Shown here: positions 56,207 to 64,000 of the stretch, piece by piece | Numbering within the stretch: the stretch's first letter is position 1 | How the letters are laid out: each line of letters opens with the position of its first letter | Assembly: GCF_018599185.1 (NCBI RefSeq) | Contig: NZ_JAHFVL010000001.1 | Location: 62,001 to 126,000, forward strand | Direction: 5' to 3' | Length of the DNA: 64,000 nucleotides | Origin: Rhodanobacter sp. LX-99 | GTDB taxonomy: Bacteria > Pseudomonadota > Gammaproteobacteria > Xanthomonadales > Rhodanobacteraceae | Program-made: the position numbers and the translations under genes | Notes under the pieces: generated by a model | Database searches by the model: none | Told to the model about the DNA's origin: nothing | The model's input: the letters and a program-made list of their open reading frames with translations, nothing else

Positions 56207-59200
56207 TCAGGCAGCTCCTGCCAGTTTAGCCGCTTCGGCCAGATCCACCTGCACCAGCCGCGACACGCCCGGCTCGCGCATGGTCACACCGCACAGCTGG
56301 GTGGCCGCTTCCATGGTGGCCTTGTTGTGGCTGATGAAGATGAACTGCACCTTTTCGCTCATCTCGCGCACCATGCTGGAGAAACGTCCCACGTTCGCTT
56401 CGTCCAGCGGCGCGTCCACCTCGTCGAGCAGGCAGAACGGCGCGGGATTGAGGCTGAAGATCGCGAACACCAGCGCCACCGCGGTCAGCGCCTTCTCGCC
56501 GCCGGACAGCAAGGTAATGTTGGACACGCGCTTGCCCGGCGGCCGCGCCATGATCGACACGCCGGTGTTGAGCAGGTCGTCGCCGGTCAGTTCCAGGTAG
56601 GCATGGCCGCCGCCGAACAGGCGCGGGAACAGTTCCTGCACGCCGGCGTTGACCTTGTCGAAGGTTTCCTTGAAGCGCTGGCGGGTCTCGCGGTCGATCT
56701 TCTTGATCGCGCCTTCCAGCGTCTCCATCGCACTGACCAGGTCGGCCAGTTGGTTGTCCAAGTAGGTCTTGCGCTCGCTCTGCTCGGCATGTTCCTGAAT
56801 CGCGGCGAGGTTTACCGGCTCCAGCCGCGCAATCTTCTGGCCGATGTCGTTGAGCTGCTGGCGCCACTGGTTGGCGTCGATGTCCTCGGCCAGTTCGGCC
56901 AGCAGAGTCTCCAGTTCCAAACCGGACGCAGTGATCGCCGCCGCCAGCTGCTCGGCGCGCAGTTGCAGCGCCTGGGCGGCGAGGCGCTTCTCGGACAGGC
57001 TCTCGCGCAAGCTGGACAGGCCCTGCTCCGCCAGATGGCGTTGCTGTTCGAGCTTGCGGAATTCGACGTCGCAGTCTTCCAGCGCGCGGCGCGCCTCGAC
57101 CAGTTGCTTGTCGACCAGCAGGCGCTGGTCCAGGTAGGCCTGGCGTTCGGCCTCGAGTTCGGCGATCGGGTCGGAGCCGGCGGCGAGTTGTTCGGTGATC
57201 TCGTTGCGGCGCGCCTCGATCTGGCGCAACTGGGCGTCCATGCGACCCAGCGCCTGTTCCAGTGAGCTCAGCGAAGAACGCTTCGACTCCAGCGCCAAGG
57301 CCAGCGAATGCGACTGCTCGGCGGCCTCGCGCGCATTCATGCGCGCCTCCTCGCGCGCTTCGAGCAGCGTGCGGCGCTCGTTTTCCAGCTCGCGGCGCTG
57401 GTCCTCCTGGTCGCCCATCAGGCCGACCGACTCGTCCAGACGTGCACGTGCCTCGCGAGTCTGGCTCTGCAGTTCCTCGATCTGCGTGGCCAGGTCGGCC
57501 AGCTCGCCGGTGACTTTTTCGGCGCGCGCGCGCGCGGTTTCCAGCTTGCCGCGATGGCTTTGCAGCTGGCCGGCCAGTTCGGACTGGCGGCGATGCGCGT
57601 TGTACAGCTCGCGCTGCGCATCGTCGCGCGCGCGTTCGGCCTCGAACTTGCTGGTACGCAGCGCGTCGAGCCGCTCGCTGGCTTCCTCCAACTGCGCTTC
57701 CAGCGTGGCGACCTGCTCGACCAGCAGGCGTAGCTCGCGCTCGCGCGCCAGCACGCCGACCTGGCTGCCTTGCGCGCGGCGCACGCGCGCCCAGCCCGGC
57801 CCCAGCCATTCGCCGCTGCGGGTGATCACCGACTGGTACGGCGCCAGCGCCGACAGCGCGGCCACGCGCCGATGCGCTTCATCGAGGGATTCGGCGGTCA
57901 GCACATGGCCGAGGATCGCCAGCGCCGCGGCCGGACCGCGCACGTGGGCAGCCAGCGTCCCGGCGGTGTTGGCGCCGCCGTCGGCGGCGTCGAGCAGCGC
58001 CACGTCGGCGTTCTCGAGTGCGTTGAATTCGGCGGCGAGTGCATGCGAACCATCCACCAGCACGCTGTCGAGGAAGCCGCTCAATGCGGTTTCCACCGCG
58101 GTTTCCCAGCCGGCTTCGACCTGCAGCGATTCACCCAGGCGGCGCGAGCGGTCCAGCCCCAGCCGGGCCAGCCAGCTGCTGGCGGCGCTCTCTTCCTGGC
58201 CCAGTGCGGCGTGCTGCAGTGCCTCCAGCGAAGCGTGCCGGCCGCGCGCCGCCTGCAACTGCTGGCGTGCCTCGTTCAGCGTCGACTGCACCTGGCGTTC
58301 TTCTTCCAGCACCTTCGCGTGGCTGGACTTGTGCTGGTCGAGCAGGCTGCCCAGGGTTTCCATGCGTTCGCGCTGGGTTTCATGTTCGTCGATCAACTGC
58401 TGGCCGGTGGCATCCAGTGCGGCTAGGTCGGTGGCCTTCTGCTCGGCTTCCAGCGCCTCGCGCCGGCGCGACAGGTCGATCGCCTGGCGGTCGAGGTAGT
58501 TGAGCTTGGTGCGTTCCACCTCGGCCGCGCGGTTGGATTCGCCGGCGTTGCGGGTGTGGTTGTCCCAGCGCTGCTGCCAGTCGGCCAGCTTCGCCTCGGT
58601 GCTGCGCTGGGCTTCGGCGGTGTCGTCCTGCAGCTGCTGCAGGGCCTCGAGTTTCGGATCGCCTTCGGCCAGCGCCTGGCGCAGCGCCTCGACCTGCTCG
58701 CGGTCGGTGGCGATGTGCGCGGCCAGTTCGGCATGCTCGCGTTCGGCATCGCCATGGGCGCGCTGCAGGCGATCGGCGGTTTCCTTGTTGTAGCGAACCT
58801 GCTGCTCGACGCGGGCAATCTCGGCGCCGACCTTGTATACCTCGGCCTGCACGGCATTCAGGTGCTCGCTGGCGTCGGTGTGGCGTTCGCGCACGCTTTC
58901 CAGCTGCGCCTCGATCTGGCGCTGGCCGGCCAGCTGCTTCTCGATCTCGATCTCGGCGGCGGACAGGCCTTCGCCCTCGCCGTCGTGCTGGCTCTTCAGG
59001 CCGCGGTATTCCAGCGCGCGCAGCTCGGCTTCCTTGCGCGTCTGTTCTTCCTTCAAGGCCTTCCAGCGCTCGGCCGCGCGAGCCTGGCGATTCAGGTGTT
59101 CGAGCTGCTTGTCCACCTCGTCGCGCACGTCGCGCACGCGGTCGAGGTTTTCGCGGGTGGCCTTGATGCGGCTCTCGGTTTCCTTGCGGCGCTCCTTGTA

Positions 59201-59716
59201 CTTGGAGATGCCGGCGGCTTCCTCCAGATGCGTGCGCAGTTCTTCCGGGTGCGCCTCGATGATCTGGCTGATCATGCCCTGTTCGATGATCGAGTAGCTG
59301 CGCGGCCCCAGGCCGGTGCCGAGGAACAGGTCGGTGATGTCGCGCCGGCGGCAGCGCGCGCCGTTGAGGAAGTAGGCGGACTGGCCGTCACGGGTGACCT
59401 GGCGCTTCACCGAGATCTCGGCGTACTGGCCGTACTCGCCCTGAATGGAACCGTCGGCATTGTCGAAGATCAGCTCGACCGTGGCCTGCCCCACCGGCTT
59501 GCGCGTGTTGGAGCCGGAGAAGATCACGTCGGTCAGCGAATCGCCGCGCAGGCGGCTGGCCGCGCTCTCGCCCATCACCCAGCGGATCGCATCGATGATG
59601 TTGGATTTGCCGCAGCCGTTCGGGCCGACGACGCCGATCATGTTGCTCGGCAGGTGCAGGGTGGTCGGGTCCACGAAGGACTTGAAACCGGCGAGTTTGA
59701 TCGTGGTCAGGCGCAT
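56207..59716 (-). CDS. smc: Chromosome segregation protein SMC
   Basis: 1169 aa, normal length. The Walker A loop GPNGCGKS is at 31-38; long coiled coils flank a hinge near 500-650; the signature LSGGEKALTAVALVFAIF and Walker B CLLDEVDAPLD are near the end. It condenses and aligns the chromosome with ScpA and ScpB. It is first of the smc-zipA pair. Confidence 0.97.
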   Translation of the reverse strand: MRLTTIKLAGFKSFVDPTTLHLPSNMIGVVGPNGCGKSNIIDAIRWVMGESAASRLRGDSLTDVIFSGSNTRKPVGQATVELIFDNADGSIQGEYGQYAEISVKRQVTRDGQSAYFLNGARCRRRDITDLFLGTGLGPRSYSIIEQGMISQIIEAHPEELRTHLEEAAGISKYKERRKETESRIKATRENLDRVRDVRDEVDKQLEHLNRQARAAERWKALKEEQTRKEAELRALEYRGLKSQHDGEGEGLSAAEIEIEKQLAGQRQIEAQLESVRERHTDASEHLNAVQAEVYKVGAEIARVEQQVRYNKETADRLQRAHGDAEREHAELAAHIATDREQVEALRQALAEGDPKLEALQQLQDDTAEAQRSTEAKLADWQQRWDNHTRNAGESNRAAEVERTKLNYLDRQAIDLSRRREALEAEQKATDLAALDATGQQLIDEHETQRERMETLGSLLDQHKSSHAKVLEEERQVQSTLNEARQQLQAARGRHASLEALQHAALGQEESAASSWLARLGLDRSRRLGESLQVEAGWETAVETALSGFLDSVLVDGSHALAAEFNALENADVALLDAADGGANTAGTLAAHVRGPAAALAILGHVLTAESLDEAHRRVAALSALAPYQSVITRSGEWLGPGWARVRRAQGSQVGVLARERELRLLVEQVATLEAQLEEASERLDALRTSKFEAERARDDAQRELYNAHRRQSELAGQLQSHRGKLETARARAEKVTGELADLATQIEELQSQTREARARLDESVGLMGDQEDQRRELENERRTLLEAREEARMNAREAAEQSHSLALALESKRSSLSSLEQALGRMDAQLRQIEARRNEITEQLAAGSDPIAELEAERQAYLDQRLLVDKQLVEARRALEDCDVEFRKLEQQRHLAEQGLSSLRESLSEKRLAAQALQLRAEQLAAAITASGLELETLLAELAEDIDANQWRQQLNDIGQKIARLEPVNLAAIQEHAEQSERKTYLDNQLADLVSAMETLEGAIKKIDRETRQRFKETFDKVNAGVQELFPRLFGGGHAYLELTGDDLLNTGVSIMARPPGKRVSNITLLSGGEKALTAVALVFAIFSLNPAPFCLLDEVDAPLDEANVGRFSSMVREMSEKVQFIFISHNKATMEAATQLCGVTMREPGVSRLVQVDLAEAAKLAGAA

Positions 59717-59822
59717 GCGGTCATCAATGGGTCATCGGATAACGCCCACGGAGCCGGGCGACAGGTCACTGTGCCAAACGCGGGGCGGAGCTGCAATGCG
59801 CGTCGACATGAGATAGCACTTC

Positions 59823-59852
59823 AATAATGATAACTATCTAATTGTTATTATT
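59823..59852. promoter_or_regulatory. AT-rich imperfect palindrome at the bolA 3' end
   Basis: The segment AATAATGATAACTATC and the following TAATTGTTATTATT is an AT island in GC-rich DNA. It resembles a Fur box (ATAATGATAA core) and could also be a weak hairpin ending the bolA transcript. It overlaps the bolA stop by two bases. Confidence 0.35.
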
Positions 59853-60111
59853 AGTCTTTTGCATCAATAGACAAGGCATGGATGCCATGATCCATCAGCC
59901 CGTTCAGCGCCGCATAGATCATCCGGTGACGCTTGATCGGCAACTGGCCGGCGAAGGCGGCGCTGACGATGCGCACGTGGAAGTGGCCCTTGCCCTCCCC
60001 TGCGTGGCCGGCGTGCTTGTGGCCTTCGTCCACCACGTCCAGCTCGGTCGGCGCGAACGCGGCCTGCAGGCGCTCGCGGATCTGCGCGATGACGGGCTGC
60101 CCCGCGTTCAC
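59851..60111 (-). CDS. BolA family protein
   Basis: 86 aa. The sequence has the BolA plan with [45 protein letters not shown] and a C-terminal helix. BolA proteins pair with monothiol glutaredoxins in iron-sulfur handling and affect cell shape. Its start overlaps the yciI-like stop by four bases. Confidence 0.92.
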   Translation of the reverse strand: MNAGQPVIAQIRERLQAAFAPTELDVVDEGHKHAGHAGEGKGHFHVRIVSAAFAGQLPIKRHRMIYAALNGLMDHGIHALSIDAKD

Positions 60112-60407
60112 GGCAGCACTTTGCGGAACGGCTTGACCGTGGTTTCGCGGTAGACGCCGGCGGCGAGATAGGGATCGGCCGAAGCCCAGGCCTCGGCTTC
60201 GGCCAGCGAGGGGAATTCGGCCACGATCAGGCTGCCGCTGAAACCGGCCGGGCCCGGATCTTCCGCGTCGATCGCCGGAAACGGGCCGGCAAGCAGCATG
60301 CGGCCTTCGTTCTGCAACTGCTGCAGGCGGGCCATATGGGCCGGGCGCGCGGATTTGCGCGCCTCCAGCGAGCCGGGGTTATCGGTGCCGATGATCGCGT
60401 ACCACAT
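60108..60407 (-). CDS. YciI-like protein
   Basis: 99 aa of the YciI fold ([42 protein letters not shown]). The His and Asp that form the putative active site are present. Function is not known. It is coupled to bolA and lies four bases downstream of lysS. Confidence 0.9.
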   Translation of the reverse strand: MWYAIIGTDNPGSLEARKSARPAHMARLQQLQNEGRMLLAGPFPAIDAEDPGPAGFSGSLIVAEFPSLAEAEAWASADPYLAAGVYRETTVKPFRKVLP

Positions 60408-60410
60408 GGT

Positions 60411-61943
<1,533 letters not shown>

Positions 61944-62053
61944 GGGGATTCCATTGCTGCCTGCGCCCGCGCCGGTCGGCGGACGCCTCTTCGTCTATCG
62001 TCAGGTTGCCAAACTGATGGATACCGTTGTCTCTACCGCGGCGGCACGGCGCG

Positions 62054-62380
62054 TCAATCGCCCTTGCCGAACACCTGCTTGACCGCATGCTTCGTCGCAT
62101 CCCAGCCTTCGCGCGCACCGTGGCCGATGGCGACGCCGGCCTTCTTCGCGCCATGGCCGATGCCGGTGCCGGCTTCCTTGGCGCCGTGACCGACCTTCTT
62201 GGCGACGTGCTTGGTCGCGTGGCCGACATCGCGCGCGCCGTCGGCGACGCCGTGGCCGACGGCCTTGGCATCCTGCTTGATGCTCTGGCCGGCGCTGCCT
62301 TGCTGCGATTGCGCCGCCGCGCCGAACGCGGCCAATGCGGCAAAGGCGATCAGGATTGCGCAGATCTTCTTGCTGTTCAT
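62054..62380 (-). CDS. Exported small protein with GHGAK/GHATK repeats
   Basis: 108 aa from the ATG at 62380 (GAGG eight bases before). A signal peptide ends near AAAQS. The mature part has five to six imperfect units such as VGHGAKEAG, IGHGAKKAG and IGHGAREGW, rich in Gly, His, Ala and Lys, likely amphipathic. It resembles small periplasmic or LEA-like proteins; no family known to me. It lies between prfB and lysS. Confidence 0.7.
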   Translation of the reverse strand: MNSKKICAILIAFAALAAFGAAAQSQQGSAGQSIKQDAKAVGHGVADGARDVGHATKHVAKKVGHGAKEAGTGIGHGAKKAGVAIGHGAREGWDATKHAVKQVFGKGD

Positions 62381-62422
62381 GCGGGCCACCTCGTCAGTGA
62401 GCAAAGCGGAAGGAATCGGGCG

Positions 62423-63548
62423 TCACGCGTCGATGCGCTTGGCGCCGGCCTCGAGGCCGGATTTCAAGCTGGCCTCGATGAACTCGTCGAGGTCGCCGTC
62501 CAGCACCTTCTGGGTGTCCGAACGCTCGATGCCGGTGCGCAGGTCCTTGATGCGGCTCTGGTCCAGCACGTAGTTGCGGATCTGGCTACCCCAGCCGATG
62601 TCGGACTTGGTCGCTTCCAGCGCGTCACGTTCGGCATTGCGCTTCTGCACTTCCAGCTCGTACAGCTTCGCGGCCAGCATCTTCATCGCCGTGTCGCGGT
62701 TCGCGTGCTGGCTGCGGCCGGTCTGGCAGGCAACGACCGTATTGGTCGGGATGTGCGTGATGCGCACCGCCGACTCGGTCTTGTTGACGTGCTGGCCGCC
62801 GGCGCCGGACGAACGGTAGACGTCGGTGCGCAGGTCGGCCGGGTTGATCTCGATGTCGATGTCGTCATCGACTTCGGGCGACACGAACACCGAAGTGAAG
62901 CTGGTATGCCGGCGGTTGTCCGAATCGAACGGGCTCTTGCGCACCAGCCGGTGCACGCCGATCTCGGTCTTCAGCCAGCCGTAAGCGTAATCGCCTTCCA
63001 CGCGGAACGTGGCGGACTTGATCCCGGCCACGTCGCCGCCGCTGACCTCCATCAACTCGGTCTTCCAGCCGCGCGATTCGCACCAGCGCAGGTACATGCG
63101 CAGCAGCATCTCGGCCCAGTCCTGCGCCTCGGTGCCGCCGGCGCCGGCCTGGATGTCGACGAACGCGTTCATCGCGTCCATCTTGCCGGAGAACATGCGC
63201 TGGAATTCCAGCTTGCCGACCTGCGCCTCGAGCTTGGTCAGGTCGTCGGTCACCGATTGCGCGGTGTCGTCGTCGCCGTCGGCGATCGCCATTTCCAGCA
63301 GGTCGCCGGCGTCATTCAGCCCGGCGGTCAGCGTGTCGATGCCGTGGACGATGGTGTGCAGGCGGGCGCGTTCGCGGCCCAGTTCCTGCGCGCGCGCCGG
63401 GTCGTCCCACACGGTGGGAATTTCCAGTTCGCGGGTTACTTCTTCCAGACGTTCGCTTTTCGTAGCGTAGTCAAAGATACCCCCTAAGCGACTCGACCCG
63501 GCCACGAAGGTCGGCGATCTGCGCATGGATGGGATTGGTCTCGATCAT
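62423..63548 (-). CDS. prfB: Peptide chain release factor 2 with programmed +1 frameshift
   Basis: 374 aa after frameshift. The first 25 codons run from ATG at 63548 to an in-frame TGA at 63471-63473; skipping T63473 continues into the long frame that ends at 62423. The GGQ motif is in [12 protein letters not shown]. It releases peptides at UGA and UAA, and the UGA at codon 26 allows self-regulation. It precedes lysS on the strand. Confidence 0.97.
63470..63485 (-). promoter_or_regulatory. prfB programmed frameshift site
   Basis: AGGGGGTATCTTTGAC on the minus strand has the internal Shine-Dalgarno-like AGGGGG, the slippery CTT and TGA followed by C. It is the same as the E. coli prfB site. 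Confidence 0.95.
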
Positions 63549-63647
63549 GTCGGTATCAGGGTTGGATGCAAGCTGAGTAGGATAACAGACGCTCCCGCGA
63601 GGCCGCACCGCCGCGCTCGCGGCGGGCGGCTGGCCACGACTCGCCGT

Positions 63648-64000
63648 TCAGGCCAGCGCCTGCTGATGCACCCCCTTGACCGCCCGGCCCGACGGATCGG
63701 CCGCGCTCGCGAACGCCGGATCCCACGCCAGTGCCGCCGGCGAGGAGCAGGCGATCGACTTGCCGCCAGGCACGGTCGCGGCGCAGGCCTCGCCGGGGAA
63801 GTGTTGCTCGAAGATGCGCCGGTAGAAGTACGCCTCCTTGGTCGCCGGCGTGTTGAACGGGTAGCGCGCCGCCGCCGCGGCGAACTCGCGGTCGCTGACC
63901 GCCTGCTCCGCGTGCGCCTTCAGCCCGTCGATCCAGCCATAGCCGACGCCGTCGCTGAACTGCTCCTTCTGCCGCCACAGGATCGCATCCGGCAGTGCGC
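63648..64000 (-). CDS. asnB: Asparagine synthase B (3' end only)
   Basis: The right edge cuts the gene; about 117 codons of the C-terminus are visible, with the stop at 63648-63650. The fragment has LPDAILWRQKEQFSDGVGYG, AYFYRRIFEQHFPG, PGGKSIACSS and PSGRAVKGVHQ, which match the end of AsnB almost motif by motif. The enzyme makes asparagine from aspartate, glutamine and ATP. Its 5' part lies outside the window. Confidence 0.93.
   Translation of the reverse strand, partial: ALPDAILWRQKEQFSDGVGYGWIDGLKAHAEQAVSDREFAAAAARYPFNTPATKEAYFYRRIFEQHFPGEACAATVPGGKSIACSSPAALAWDPAFASAADPSGRAVKGVHQQALA

Noticed and set aside
63556..63978. Minus-strand frame of 140 codons at the right edge
   Set aside because: Arg/Gly-rich shadow; the adjacent frame encodes the clear AsnB C-terminus.

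Overview
The window is GC-rich bacterial chromosome with dense, mostly standard gammaproteobacterial housekeeping blocks. The gene orders (ndk, then rlmN-pilF-rodZ-yfgM-bamB-der; guaB-guaA-tadA; smc-zipA; prfB-lysS), an Oar-like TonB-receptor domain, a Ku/LigD cluster and the codon use point to the Xanthomonadales, most likely Rhodanobacteraceae (Rhodanobacter, Dyella or Frateuria type). The family assignment is inference; there is no rRNA or species marker here. I saw no tRNA, rRNA, CRISPR array, prophage, integrase or intact insertion sequence.

Layout. 0-3.4 kb: end of a surface-polysaccharide locus (WbpL-like transferase, WbpM-like dehydratase, galU). 3.4-8 kb: amine-type FAD oxidoreductase, CsaA-like tRNA-binding protein, a subclass B3 metallo-beta-lactamase, a second MBL-fold hydrolase and two small membrane proteins. 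8-14 kb: a minus-strand alkylation-repair locus (ada, a 2OG-Fe(II) oxygenase, alkB, and further downstream an AlkA-like glycosylase) with two MacB-type ABC permeases inside it and no ATPase gene. 14-20.5 kb: Tat-exported GH92 mannosidase, pirin, an unusual zinc-knuckle SDR protein and an unrecognised protein. 20.8-26.4 kb: an outer-membrane barrel, a thioredoxin-fold protein, a periplasmic ClpP-like protein, an orphan Oar-type regulatory domain and an M20 amidohydrolase. 26.7-31.1 kb: a fatty-acid oxidation operon (PsrA-like TetR regulator, FadN-type bifunctional enzyme, thiolase) with two matching operators.

31.3-43.5 kb is housekeeping: ndk, rlmN, pilF, rodZ-like, yfgM-like, bamB, der, a GNAT acetyltransferase, folD, guaB, guaA, tadA. 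43.5-55.2 kb is a stress-oriented segment: secreted VOC protein, MscS channel, DNA ligase D, SDR, a lysine/alanine-rich DUF6496-type protein, Ku, a metallothionein-like protein, DUF72, a YbdK-like ligase and msrB-msrA. 55.2-64 kb: zipA, smc, bolA, yciI, lysS, a small repetitive exported protein, prfB with its programmed +1 frameshift, and the 3' end of asnB, cut by the window edge.

Nothing here is clearly a new multi-gene system. The points most worth following are the PsrA-type operator pair, the NHEJ cluster whose proteins share histone-H1-like Lys/Ala tracts, the ABC permeases embedded among alkylation-repair genes, the SDR protein with a zinc knuckle and no catalytic tyrosine, and the chromosomal B3 beta-lactamase.
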